Shown piece by piece: positions 21,009-37,380 of a stretch of 64,000 nt of DNA. The stretch is from Cliona cf. orientalis (Eukaryota > Porifera > Demospongiae > Clionaida > Clionaidae). The stretch spans positions 186,001-250,000 of the forward strand of contig OZ005704.1 in NCBI GenBank assembly GCA_963930775.1. The letters run 5' to 3'. Within the stretch, counting starts at the first letter, position 1, and each line of letters begins with the position of its first letter. The position numbers and the translations under genes were made by a program. The notes under the pieces were generated by a model. That model was not told the origin of the DNA, ran no database searches, and saw only the letters and a program-made list of their open reading frames with translations.

Positions 21009-24000
21009 ATGGCTCATTTTCCCGCTGCTGAAAACCCAGAAATCGACAAAAATCGATTCGCAGATCTGGGGCGTATGTGCCGAGAGGGTCAGCTAGAGCA
21101 ACTGAAGGAGGCTATCCAGTTCGATCGAGACATCCTCACCTACTTCAACATACGAACTCTGAAGGGAGTCACTCTACTGCACGAAGCCGTCGATGCCGAA
21201 CAACCAGACGTAGTGCAGCTGCTACTTCTGCACGGAGTCAGCCCCGATTTGAGAGCGCGGGGCGGCCTTACTCCGCTGCACGTAGCCGTGTCCAAGTGCT
21301 CAGTTGGCTGCGTCCGTGCACTGATCGAGAACGGGGCAGACATATCGATGAGAGACGAATCGGGCCAGGATGCCATCGCAAAGGCCGAGCTCCGCAGCAA
21401 GAAACGCGAGGCAGTCTTGAAACTGCTTCGTAGCAAAGGTGAGCGAGTAATAAAGAAGTTTCTTTTCATGCGGGGGGTGGGGCTTAGGCACGCATGCCAA
21501 GTCGGCTCAATTAGTGACTATTGACATCATTTTTCGCTATCCTTGCTCACAGAAATCGTTCTATTAGCGGAGAAGGGAGCTATAAAGGAGCTCGAAAAGA
21601 GATTGAAGCAGCAGACTCCTAAGCCTGAGATGAGGGATATCGAAGAAGCCATGCTAAGAGCCATTCGTAGCGGCAATGATGGATGTGTCCCCCTCCTGGT
21701 CGTGGCAGGTGCTCGACGCCTCGATTGTGCCCTCTACCTCGCCATCCAGCTGGAGAGAATCAAGGCCATAGCTATCCTCCTGCTCTGCAAAGCTACCATC
21801 AGTGGCGATACAGCTGCCATTCGCTCACTCCTCTCTGAGCCCCCAGAGTCAGCCAATGCCCCCTGGTACATGCCAAAAGTACACAAGGTTCTTTCTCAGG
21901 GCAATGTCAAAATGAGCTACCCAATAGCCGTCTCCATCTTTGAGAAGAAGTACGAGGCAACAAAGGAGCTTCTACTGAGGACAGACCTTGACATGGGACG
22001 GAAGCAGGTCGACTGGAGCAAGCTGAAGCTGACTATACTTCATTCTTCATGGATGTACTCCATCGCTCCATGGGTGGTGAGTCTGAAGCTTGTCAACAAT
22101 CATCTGAGGAAGCTACCTTCGGAGATGTCCAGTGCCACTCAGCTTAGGAGACTCGACCTTTCTCAGAATCTTCTCGAGACTGTAACTGCGGATCTGTTTG
22201 CCCTCCCAAACCTTGAATATCTCTCTCTTGGTCACAACAGGTTGAAGGAAGTTCCCGAGACAAGCAACTGGTCGGCTTCCCTTCTCTCCCTCGATCTCTC
22301 TGAGAATCTACTCAGCACCTTGCCTCAGGGCATACAGCATTCGTCGATCGAAATTCTCAACTTGAGCAGAAATCAGTTCACGTTGGTGCCAAAGTGCGTG
22401 TGTCGCATTCGCACTCTGACCTCACTGGATCTTAGCTACATGCCGATATCTTCCCTCCCGAAGGAGATGGAGCACCTGGATCATCTTGTCAATCTCAACG
22501 TCTCAAACGCCAACATCACCGACCTCCCTAACGGAGGGGGAGTGCTTCGAGGGGGGATCAGGGGAATATTCAGGGCCCGGGCCCGCTCCAACAAGCCATG
22601 CAACCACGTCAAATTGATGCTTCTCTGTCACTCAGATGTCGTCAAAACCGTCATGCTCTCGCGACTCAAACCCCACTTCAATTCCTCCCAGCAGGTGCAA
22701 AATTATCCCCTTCCTGAGATCGACGTGTTCCAGTGGTCCTTCAAACCTCTCTTCACTCGAAAGGTCTTTGTCTCCCCAAAGCTCTACTTTCACACTTGGC
22801 TCATCGGTAGCAACTACTCCTGCCGATCCATCTTTCCCTGCTTCTTCACACCGAGCGCCCTCTACGTCATCGTGTGGGACAGGACCACCACAGCCGACCT
22901 GAGGGAGCAGATCAAGCCGTACATCGACCTCCTCATTCGCTACGTTCCCTCGGCTAACATCTTGATCATAGCCGTCCTTCCGGAGCAGTATGAAGGGTGG
23001 ACTAGTGAGAGGCAAGCTGAAGGGCTGGCTGGAAGGCTGAACAACTTCTTCTCCAAGCCTAGCTACCAGTCTCTCTGTTACCACGGAGTCCTAATGGTGG
23101 TGGCAAATCCCAACGTCAAGGAGGGACAGAGTGATCTAAAGCAGCGACTGTACGATGCGGCTCAGCAGATGATCGTCAACGGCCAACAGATTATCGGTCG
23201 CCTAATTCCCGAGACCTACTTCTCCCTCATCCCCGTGCTGGAAAAGGAGCAGCAGACGTTCAGGTCAAAGTCCAAGCCTGGTGTGCTGGAGGAGAGCACT
23301 ATTTGGATGCTTTTTGACAAGGCCCTTGCCTCTGACCCTCCCGACAAGATGGAGCTTCCTGTTATGGTCGACTTCCTCAAGGAGGCCGGGCTTCTGCTGC
23401 ACTACGAAGATCCAAACGATCATCTCGATCGGTGCTACTTTACACGACCAATTTGGCTCTACAACACGTTGCTACGAGTTGTACGTCATGCCCTGGAGCA
23501 CCGTAGTCGTCTCTTCCTCACTCACAGCGAGCTCTGCTCGCTTGCAAACATCAGCTGGAGCAAAGACATCGCTCAAGCTCTCATCCGATTGATGATTCGC
23601 TACGCCATTGTCCTACCAATTCGCCACGATCAGTACCTCATCACTTGTCTTCTCCCCCACTCTCAGCCGCCAACCGACGTCCTCTACTGCGGCATGCTAA
23701 GGAGACAGTTTGCTCCGAAGATCCACAGTATACCAATCGATCTCTGGAGTAGATTGCTGTGTTCTATCATCTCCAACCTGTCTCGGATCACAGACGTGAG
23801 CAAGCTCAAGAAGGAGTCAAAGAGTAAGGGGAAGGAGAAGGGACATGACACAGACGATGAAACAGACGAGCATGGCCTGGCTACTACAACGGCCAAGAGA
23901 CAGCCACCTGAATATTTTGATCGAGCACACAGCGACCCAAATTTGCTTTCCAGGGTCAGTAAGATGGTGCAAGAAGGTAGTCAAAAATCGAAGGAGCCCC

Positions 24001-27000
24001 CCAACCTAACAACAGCCAAGGAGGCTGACAGAGAGGAAAGTACGGATTCTCAAGAAAAGACAAAAGGAGAAACTGGAGGCAAAGATGATCAAGCGGATGA
24101 TCAGATTAGAATGGAGGACATTTTGATTAATGTACAGCCAGCGAGTTTGCCAGAGGAGAGCGAGAGTGTGTTGGACCGTCACCCTCGAGGTTTTACTCGG
24201 CTCCAGCTGACTCAGTCTCTGCACACTGAGGACTCTTCTTGCGACAACACACCAGCGGACAGCCCCAACGGTAATGGCTCCAAGCCTTCTTCTCCTAAGA
24301 AAACACCAGGCCAGCTGCCACTGAATTCACCGGATCAGTCCGAGACAGAGAAGAAGGAGGAGGTAGCTTCAGCTGAAGTTGAAAAGGAGTCAGTGAAAGA
24401 GGGAGAGAAATCAAACGAAGAGCCAAAGGAGAGCAAATCTAGTGAGGCGCCACCATCAGGGCAACCTGGTGCAGCTGCTGAAAGCAGAATCCAGAAAGGA
24501 ATCAAAGAAGATTCACCAATTTCACCAACAGCAGGGGATCAGAGGCTGACGTCCAGAATTTTGCGACTGACTTCACCCGTGAAACACTTCAGTCGGGATA
24601 GATCGGGCAGTCCTGGATCTTCTGACTCCACCCACACCCCACCCACTGGCAGCGCACCAGTCAATGGACAGCTGCAAGCTAGCATTCCTCGGCATTCGTC
24701 AGAGGGGTCTAGGCTTCACAGAAATGTCAGTGCTCCGTCCAAGAAGAGAGATCCATCCAGACGTTCACTGTACGCCAAACCAGCTGCCATCGACAAAGGT
24801 GTGGAGATATGGGAGTCGGGCATGATCTATAACCACAAAGGTATAAAGTTCAGCATCTTTCCTTGTATTTCAGAAGTCTCGACGGTGGAGGAGAGAGGAA
24901 TCGAAATCTGCTGCACTCGAGACAACTATGGCTACACCATCATGGCTCGACTGTGTTGGCTGGTTCAGAGAAACCTCGAGGAACGATTTCCCAACCTCTT
25001 TTCAACGGAAACACCTCTTCAGAAACACGAGCTCACGCAGATAGCCATTTGTCCCACCTGCCTCGAAAAAAACGAGAGAAACCCTTCCTGCTTCTTGATC
25101 GAGGCATGTGTTCACGCCCTACAGATCAAGGGTGAACACAATTGTAGGTACCACCCTGAAGCTATCCCGCTACGAGACCTCGTCCCCGACTATCTCCTGC
25201 TCGATTTCCCCTCTCACCTCCGTCTCACAAAGACAATGTTCGAGTACAACGAAGCCAAGCCTCTTCACCGAGGCAGACAGACAGTTCTCCACAATGGTCA
25301 CTTCAACGGGAAGGAGGTAGCCATCAAGATGTATTATCAACTGGATAGTAGATCCATCACTCTCCCTCTCTCTTGTGTGAGAAGAGAAACAGACATGCTC
25401 AGCTCACTCAATCACCCGAATATCGTCAAGACCTTTGGCTTTTGTCTCGATCCTCCCTGCGTGCTCGTGGAGAAGGCTTCTCTTGGAAATCTCTACCAGA
25501 AGCTGATGGACACTGAGGTGAAGATCAGCAGAACTGTTCGGTTTCACATCGGCTGTCAAGTTGCCTCCGCCCTTAGTTATCTCCATCAACGTGATATCAT
25601 CTATCGTACACTAAAGGCAAGCTCCATTCTGCTATGGTCTCTGGATTTCAAGTGTGAAGCCAGCGTTAAGTTGGCTAACTTTGAGCGAGCGGCCTACCAG
25701 TCCCCAAGTGGACTAATGAGCAAGACAACATTCTCCTCTTACCCCGCACCAGAGATGCTGAGGTACTCCTTCAGAGAAGAGTACACAGAGAAAGTGGATA
25801 TCTACTCATTTGGCATCCTCCTCTACGAGCTAGTGACAAGATGGCAGCCCTATGGAGGAACAAGCAATGGCGCTCACTCTCAGAAACCAAAGCTATCCGG
25901 CGTGGTAACCACTAGCTATAGCACCATAGTGAAACTTATGGAGGAGTGCTGGCAGGAAGAGTCCCTGTCCCGCCCCTCAGCCGATGACCTCCTTCTGCAG
26001 CTGTCCCAGCCCTCCTTCCAATGCCACATTGCTTCTCAGGTGCTCCGTGATTGTGTCTCTGTGCGTGGATGCTGTTTTGTGCCCTCAGTCAGACAGATTT
26101 GGGTCTATGGAGAGTATAATAAGACTAGCCTGTGTGGTGATGGAGAGATCTCTGAAGGAACACAAGTGTTCATTCTCAATGCTGAAAATTTGACCGTACA
26201 GGGAAGCTTGGAGCTACGAGAGAGAGCCAGCGCCATTTTCACTGTCGACAACAAGGTGTGGATTGGAATGACAGAGCTGTGCGTCCATGCTTACGACACC
26301 ACAACATTCCGATTCACCGATCGATTCCATCTTGACGATTCAGCTACCATCATTGCCGACAACGACTGCTACGTGTTCGTCGGTCAGGCCAATGGTCAAC
26401 TCAAGTGCTACTCCAAGCTGCAGCTGCAGCGAGGAGACTGTCAACCAGTCGTCGTAGAGATAGGAGACAAGGCCATCATCGCTATGGTTACGGTTGGTGA
26501 CATCATCTGGTTGGGTTGCGGGAACGAGCTTGTGATTCTGAGTGCTGAGGACGAAGTAACAATGGAACGAAGAGCACAGGTGTGTGATTCATCGGACCAG
26601 GTATACGGCATGGCAGTCTCCCACGACACAAACACTGTGTGGTGCCTTGGCCGTAACTCTCATAGTATCACATCGTGGGACATTCACACCACGGAGAAGA
26701 AGAGTACGATAGACCTCTCCGAGTACCTGAAGTGGATCTGCTGTGAGTTGAACTATGACCCCAGCTTCGTAAGGATGGTCTCGATCGAGTGCGTCAGTGA
26801 CACTCTGTGGGTGGGGCTGTCGTATGGAGTGATTCTGATCCTAACGGACGCCGAACAGCCGGAGAAGATTATCCACTTCAAGGCTCACAAGCAGGCCACG
26901 AAGTGTCTCCTCAAGATTCCCCATAGCAACGATCTCCATCAGCACCACGATCATCCCGTGATTCTTAGCGGAGGGTTCGGGGAAGTATCCTCTCTCTCCA

Positions 27001-27104
27001 GCATGGCGTCCGAACAGAACGGTGTGGTTATGCTGTGGCATGCGTTCACTGCAAATGAATTTAGCACAGTCTCTAAGAGGCACAATAACTATGTCATGCA
27101 CTAG
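21009..27104 (+). CDS. LRRK-like Roco protein with degenerate GTPase and kinase sites
   Basis: A protein of 1993 residues; exon 1 21009-21438, exon 2 21553-27104, one 5.5-kb exon. Domains in order: ankyrin repeats about 45-140 (TLLHEAVDAEQPDVVQLLL, TPLHVAVSK), leucine-rich repeats about 315-480, Roc about 495-690, COR about 690-880, a disordered acidic Ser/Pro linker about 890-1220, a protein-kinase fold about 1375-1640, and a WD40-like C-terminus. Layout and length fit LRRK1 (about 2015 residues in human). The Roc P-loop is replaced (LLCHSDVVKTV at 500-510, no GxxxxGK), and the DxxG and NKxD-type motifs are not recognisable. In the kinase, VAIK (K1402), the helix-C Glu, PAPE and DIYSFG remain, but HRD is YRTLK (T1496) and DFG is ANFE (N1519), and the glycine loop is lost. 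It is predicted to be a scaffold-type pseudokinase and pseudo-GTPase. Confidence 0.92.
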
Positions 27105-27379
27105 CACAAGTGTGTCTGATTAATGGTAATTTTTTTTTTGTGGAACGAAATTTTTGTGTATACGTATACGTGTGTACATAGCGAATTTTTGATGTCATGT
27201 CATGTTTGTGTGCTGCACTTTGTGAACTCCATAAACTATTTTTAGTAACCTTTCGGCGGAAGTGCCCAAATATGGATGGCCGTTCTAAAAATAGATAGCC
27301 CGCGCCCGCGCGCGTATTCAGTATTTAAGGCGAACACGAGCGCTACTAATGTATCAACACACCGTGATAGTGCAAGAGG

Positions 27380-31957
<4,578 letters not shown>

Positions 31958-32051
31958 TGTCATCATATTATTATAGTACAATTAATTTTATAACTGTTTG
32001 CAATGTTATCTGTGTGTAGAGATTGTGCTAAAAATTAATATTATTTTGTGT

Positions 32052-33486
32052 CTACAATGTTTGATGTGCAGGACGTGTGGTGTTATGAGCACTTTTCAGT
32101 TGCTGTTCTTGTAACTTCTGCCATGCAATCTGTAGAAAGAAATTAATAATCATTTTTACAGACTGACGCTCAGATTTGAGTGGTATAGAGAGCATGGTTG
32201 CCTTGCCATAGACAACTAAAACTATACACGTACACAGTCCTAATTACCGTAAATCTGGAAATTTTCGTTGTAAAAATATTTTCGTAGTCGATGGTGGCTA
32301 CGAAAATTAATCTTATGAAAATCAGCATGTAAACACTAATGCGGTAAGGGGTCATTCCTACGAAAATTTTTTACACGAAAATTTCCAGATCTACGATATC
32401 CATGGTCTTACATTGAGCAGGGCCCTGAGGGTGGCACACTCTGCCTCCTCCATTGGATCTCTGCGGCTGCTTTGTTCAGCTGCATCCAATCTTCGACAAA
32501 CATCAAGAAGCTATACAACAGAAATAATAATTAGTTTCTTAATAATATTATTATTATAGTGTCTTATACTTACTGTGGCTGCATTGATAGCCAACTCCGG
32601 TGAAGAGAAGGAGCCGTTCCTGTGTGTCTGTTCAGTTTTAGTGTCATCGTCTTCTCCCCTGAGGGGATGAGGTTCGAGGGAGAGAGACTCAACAGTTGGA
32701 GGTGGTTGAGGTAGCTTGTCTGAGTTGCTAGGGAGCAGACGGTCGGCAGGTGACTGCTTGTGAAGATCAAGGTGATCCTTACTGGAAGCAGTCAACAGAT
32801 GTGCTGCTGACAGGGACTGATGAAAAAAAAAAATCAACAATTTAGACAACTGATGTAATTTGGCAAATTGACTACCTTGATGAGTTCCAGTTTCTCCTTT
32901 TCAAGTCTCTCCACCCTCTTCTTCATCTCTGCCAGTGCCTCGCGTGTGCTCATACCACTCCAAGCCTCTTTTCTTTGTCTCCCTGCGACCCGGCCATCTT
33001 TGAGTGTAGTGTGACTGGTTGCCCCTGTAAACTGCGGCAGTCCTTCTCCTCTCCTGTTCAGCTTGGACATGATGTTGGTGTGAAGGTGGAGGGAGGTAGC
33101 CTCGGGTGGAGTGAGTTTGTTGCTCTCCTCTCCAGCACTGGAGTGGTCCAGATAGAGGCACATTTCGCGCAGTTCTTTATTATCGCGAGCCAACTTCTCC
33201 ACCTGCTCCTGTAGTAGCTGGACTTTGACCTCATAGGTGTCCATTTCGTTCTTTAGGACTCTGGCTGTGTACTGGCCAAAGTTTTGCCACTCTCTCGCCA
33301 GCTGCTCGCATCGATGGTATCGGTTTTCGAGAAGGGTAATTCGACCACGAAGGTCCTTATTCTCTCTGACGAGCTCATGGCTGCTTCTGTCGACCTTTTT
33401 CAGTCAAAAGTAACATTATTACGCTTAAATTTACGGAACGATATCATTAATTTTTATACCTTCTCTTCACCTGCTCTCCCCTCCAT
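32052..33486 (-). CDS. CCDC85-family coiled-coil protein
   Basis: A protein of 321 residues from five exons: 33460-33486, 32876-33394, 32574-32816, 32412-32510 and 32052-32129, all in phase 0. The first coiled coil (about 10-75) contains ENKDLRGRITLLENRYHRCE, and the family hallmark follows in ARDNKELREMCLYLDHSS, which parallels AENRELRDLCCFLDSER of vertebrate CCDC85B. A second short coiled coil lies at about 155-180, then a Pro/Ser-rich acidic region, and a helical tail ending in LLNIAWQKLQEQQ. CCDC85 proteins act at adherens junctions and as transcription co-regulators in vertebrates; the role here is unknown. Intron 4 holds a 150-bp mobile element that begins 15 bp after the donor site. 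Confidence 0.82.
32247..32396. mobile_element. 150-bp inverted-repeat element in CCDC85 intron 4
   Basis: CCGTAAATCTGGAAATTTTC at the left end and its near-complement GAAAATTTCCAGATCTACGA at the right end, flanked by TA on each side. The interior is AT-rich and also self-complementary (TTTTCGTA / TACGAAAA), so the whole element can fold into one hairpin. Confidence 0.82.
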
Positions 33487-33597
33487 GTTTACTCTGCATA
33501 ATATTATGGTGGGTGGGGCTCAAGCTCATTGCATGCAAGTGGGAGCCCCGCCCCCTCCTGTGTGTGCACGACCCCGTACCGTATTATGCGCTATGAT

Positions 33598-33605
33598 CTC
33601 GTGAC
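33598..33605 (+). promoter_or_regulatory. CTCGTGAC motif before ependymin-related gene 1
   Basis: This octamer lies 21 bp upstream of the start codon. The same octamer occurs upstream of genes 2, 3 and 4 and with one change at gene 5. It differs by one base from CACGTGAC, half of a CLEAR-type element. Confidence 0.4.
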
Positions 33606-33625
33606 GATTACTTTGCATCGCTACT

Positions 33626-34695
33626 ATGATGGAGATGAAGCTCGTCGCTTTTGTGTTGCTCGTTCTCGGAGCTTTGGCGTCTGCACAGCTGCCGCGCTGT
33701 CGTAAGTGCCAGAATATCTGTAGATAAAACATGATTGGATATTCTTATTAATCGATCGTGTAGAATCTCCGCGGAGATGGAGGGCAAACATTTTGAGGGT
33801 GAGCTATATAATATATATTCTTTTTAAGAATAACAGTCATTAAGTATTAACGATTCTAGCTCACGTGTATTATTGTTAGCTTTAAGCTTTAATAATTAAT
33901 TATAATATTATTTAGCTGGATGTGGATTATTATGGTTGCTAGAATAATGCAATGAGTGTGGATTCACTCCATGGTATAGATTGAACCAACTAGAAGACTG
34001 GAGATCCGTGGCAGGATAGCATACGACGCTGAACTTGAGCGGTTCCGTATCCTGGAGGATGAAACATCTCCTGTGGAGCCTGAGGACTACTATGGTAGAT
34101 ACTACTACTTTCAAGAGGTATGGGGAGCACTATAATAATGTTATTATTATTATAGATGAGTACACTGTATGATGAGGAAATTGTTATGATAAAAATTCAT
34201 ACAGAGAGTATACTACAGTGTGAATCTGAAGACGAGGCAGTGCTACAGGAAGCCGCTATACAATGAGACATTCCGTCCCATTGGTGTTCCCTTCGATGCC
34301 AAGCCTGGCGGAACAGGTGTGATTGGCACTAGCGCCCTCGAGGGAGCCGGAGTGGCCGTCGATAGCTGGTATGGTACCAGTGATGGTGAGCACATAATTA
34401 ATTGTTTGCAATAACTGTGCCCTATTCAGCTCTGATCTCTATGATGTAATGAATCAATGCAGAGGGTGGTAATTATCTTGAAACGTTCACCAATGTTGGC
34501 TGCATTCCAGTCAGTGACCAGTACTACTCTCAAACTGATAATTTCTTTGCCTCCACTTTGTAAGTCTTTACTTTTAATAATAATAATATTGTGGTGTGCT
34601 ATGTCTTAAGTTTCAATATAAACTGCAGCTTTTATGATGTTGCTGAGGGATTCAACCCTGATGATTTTGTCCTTCCAACATTCTGTTTTGAGTAA
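33626..34695 (+). CDS. Ependymin-related protein, array gene 1
   Basis: A secreted protein of 197 residues with the ependymin (EPDR) fold, a LolA-like beta sandwich with a hydrophobic pocket known in vertebrate EPDR1. Exons: 33626-33701, 33764-33798, 33980-34117, 34205-34385, 34463-34559 and 34629-34695, with phases 1-0-0-1-2. The signal peptide core is KLVAFVLLVLGALASAQ; a start at 33635 is equally likely. Four cysteines at family positions: LPRC, RQCYRK, VGCIPV and TFCFE. The strand motif IRGRIAYDAELERFRILED and the sequon in NETFRP are shared with all siblings. The last exon has YDVAEGFNPDDFVLP. Confidence 0.9.
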
Positions 34696-34807
34696 AATGG
34701 ACTTATTTGATGTTTGCATTCGCCATACTATCTTTTGAGTTTGATTGTCGACAATAAATGCATAAAATATTACACCCAGCCACGTAATATCAAGCGCGCT
34801 CAAATGT

Positions 34808-34827
34808 CTCGTGACAAAAGTCACGTG
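34808..34827 (+). promoter_or_regulatory. CTCGTGAC plus CACGTG E-box before ependymin-related gene 2
   Basis: CTCGTGAC at 34808-34815 is followed five bases later by TCACGTG at 34821-34827. Together they lie about 70-90 bp upstream of the start codon. Confidence 0.45.
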
Positions 34828-34895
34828 CGACTACGTATAATATACTGCGCTCATCTCTAGAACTGAACACAAAGAGACCTGTCACCGATAGCGAA

Positions 34896-35809
34896 ATGAA
34901 ATCATTTCTTGCTTTGCTGTTTCTAATTGGAGTCGTTGCGGTGAACGCCCAAACACCGCAGCGTTGCAGTAAGTGCTTGTAGTCATAACAATTATCATCA
35001 CATGCGCAGTATATAGCTATTTTCTAATATTATTATAATTAATGCAGGGTCTCCTGCAACATGGAGAGCAGACGTTGTCAGGGTTAGTATAATTAGTATT
35101 AAATTTTAGCTAATCTAGATAAGTGTAGAATCTACCCCTTTTTTAAAGATGGAGCCAACGAGGAGGACTGAGATTCGTGGTAGGATTGCTTACGACGCTG
35201 TGCTTCAGCGCATTCGTATCCTGGAGAACGAAGAGTCCCCAGCTGAGCCAAGTGAATTCTATGGCCAATATTTATACTTCAAAGAGGTAGCTAATCATTA
35301 TCTAACAAATTTTATTAGTTATTATTCACGTATGTGACAGCGGGTGGAATACTCTGTGAATCTGAGGACGCGGCAATGCTCCAAGCGGCCTCTGAACGAT
35401 ACCTTCCGTCCAATTGAAGTCCCCTACACTGCAAAGTTTATTGACAAGCGTGAGATTGGAAGCAATGCTGTGGCCGGAGCTGGTGTGGAAGTTAATTTGT
35501 GGGCAGGAGATACCAATGGTAATAACATCTTTAGATATTAAACTCCTAAATAATTGTGATTTTGTCATTTTTGAACATCTGTAGAGGGTGGCCGATACAT
35601 TGGAGCATGGACTAATGTTGGCTGTATCCCAGTCAGTGATCAGTATTACAGTGCCCAAGGAGACTTTGCCAGCATGTTGTAAGTATGGCTGGCAATTACA
35701 GAATCCATAATTTCATTTGTACTGTAACATCTTCATATGCAGCTTTTACAATGTACGTGAAGGTTACGACCCAGATGATTTTGTGCTCCCAGAGTTCTGC
35801 TTTATGTAG
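34896..35809 (+). CDS. Ependymin-related protein, array gene 2
   Basis: A secreted EPDR-family protein of 194 residues. Exons: 34896-34968, 35048-35082, 35149-35286, 35341-35518, 35585-35678 and 35743-35809. Signal peptide KSFLALLFLIGVVAVNAQ, then TPQRC. It is closest to gene 1 (EPTRRTEIRGRIAYDAVLQR against EPTRRLEIRGRIAYDAELER), so the pair is a recent duplication. All four family cysteines and the sequon LNDTFRP are present. It ends FCFM. Exon lengths of 35 and 138 nt for exons 2 and 3 are exactly those of gene 1. Confidence 0.9.
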
Positions 35810-35940
35810 GAAGTACTCTACTGGGGGGAACTTTCAGCAGTGCATGCTTATTTATTAAATACTCTAAGTTGATTATAAATATTGTGATTATCATAATTAA
35901 TTGTGACGCTGCCAACAAAGACCACGCCCATTCCCACGCA

Positions 35941-35965
35941 CGCAAATTCAAAGATAACTCGTGAC
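35941..35965 (+). promoter_or_regulatory. Conserved promoter block before ependymin-related gene 3
   Basis: CGCAAATTCAAAGATAACTC runs directly into GTGAC, about 85 bp upstream of the start codon. Genes 4 and 5 carry the same block with few changes. Confidence 0.45.
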
Positions 35966-36049
35966 TCGCGACGTCCTTCAGTCGGTGTGCCTCAGGGTTA
36001 GATATTAACCTCGTACAGGTCTAAATTTGACAGCGGTTGTTTCGACATC

Positions 36050-37107
36050 ATGAAGTTGCTGCTTCTTCTTTTCCTTGCTTCCAGCGCAGTATTGGCTGCT
36101 GCGCAAACTCCACAACGCTGCTGTAAGTCGATTAATAAACCGTGTAGCGAGCGCATATTATTACTTTTCTCTTCTATACAGATGCTCCACCTGAGTGGCA
36201 CGCGCACGTATTCAGGGTATAATAAAATTTAATTTTGTTTGATATATGCCTTGAGTTGGAAATTCCGGCGAATGCAGGGCGTTCGGGAGGGTTCTGTCTT
36301 CACCGCCTACCGTGAAAGCTTTGCGTATGATGTGGGTAATCTCCGCTACCGTTATCTGGCGGGACTGGAAGATGAGCGTGAACCAGCATATGCTCATTAT
36401 TTCTTTTATAAAGATGTATGGTACACTATGTAGCCAGATACATTATTGTTAATACGCTGTAGTAGCTATAATATATTATATGCATTAATGATTAAGATTT
36501 GCATTCACCTTAGTATCTTCTTTTTCATGCCCGCGGAACAGAAATATTCGCTCTATGCTAACTTCACCACAAGGATCTGCACGAGGCAGTATCTCAATGA
36601 GACCTTCCGCCCCTTTGGCGTTCCTGACAATGCTAGATACGTTGGCACAGTGGAGATTGGATCCAACATCGAACCAGGGCTTGGGCTGGAGGTCGCTGTC
36701 TGGGAAGGAGATACTGATGGTAAATCCTATAAGATAATTAATTTTTAATATCCACATTAATTTTATTTAATAAATAATTGATGTTGAGAAGACTACCTAG
36801 AACCAGAAAGCTTAATTTACCGTATTCATGAACATTGTTATCACAACACAGAGGGTGGATACTTTTCCAGCTCATTCACAACCAAACTCACTCAGCCGGG
36901 GACGGGAGAGCCTTGGGATGGAGAATACTGCCTTCCAGTGACTGATTCCTATTCAAGGGGCACTTACTACTACCGAACACATAGGTGTGCCATTAATTAT
37001 TATACAATTGATGGATGTGACAATATTAAATGCTTCACAATAGGTTCTATGATGTGGAAGCTGGTTTCAATCCTGATGACTTTTCTCCTCCAGATTTTTG
37101 TACCTGA
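36050..37107 (+). CDS. Ependymin-related protein, array gene 3
   Basis: A secreted EPDR-family protein of 206 residues, the longest of the nine. Exons: 36050-36122, 36182-36216, 36278-36415, 36542-36719, 36852-36984 and 37044-37107. Signal peptide KLLLLLFLASSAVLAAAQ. Genes 3, 4 and 5 form a subgroup with WHAHVFR or WHAHLFR in exon 2 and FYKD closing exon 3. Exon 5 carries an insertion of about a dozen residues (KLTQPGTGEPWDGEYC) before the third cysteine, shared only with gene 4. The sequon is LNETFRP. It ends DFCT. Confidence 0.9.
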
Positions 37108-37283
37108 TATTGTACAAACCTCTAACTAAATGCCGTTCGGTAACAACTATTAACTATAAGTTTGAGTTTACACTGATGCTAGTATATTATTAATTTGGTC
37201 GCCTGTTGTCAATAATAAATTTGCGAATGCGCGAGCGCAATCATAATGATGCCGCGTATAAAAAGACCACGCCCATCTCACGA

Positions 37284-37313
37284 CGCAAGCGAATTCAATG
37301 ATTAACTCGTGAC
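37284..37313 (+). promoter_or_regulatory. Conserved promoter block before ependymin-related gene 4
   Basis: CGCAAGCGAATTCAATGATT followed by AACTCGTGAC, about 70 bp upstream of the start codon. This is the longest version of the block seen at genes 3 and 5. Confidence 0.45.
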
Positions 37314-37380
37314 TATTTTCAGCAGTGTGAACGCCCAATTCATACCTTCATCGAAAAATTCCTGAGACGAGGCTACGAAG

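Noticed and set aside
21077-21433. 118-codon alternative frame overlapping LRRK-like exon 1
   Set aside because: Arg/Ser-rich shadow frame of the ankyrin-coding exon.
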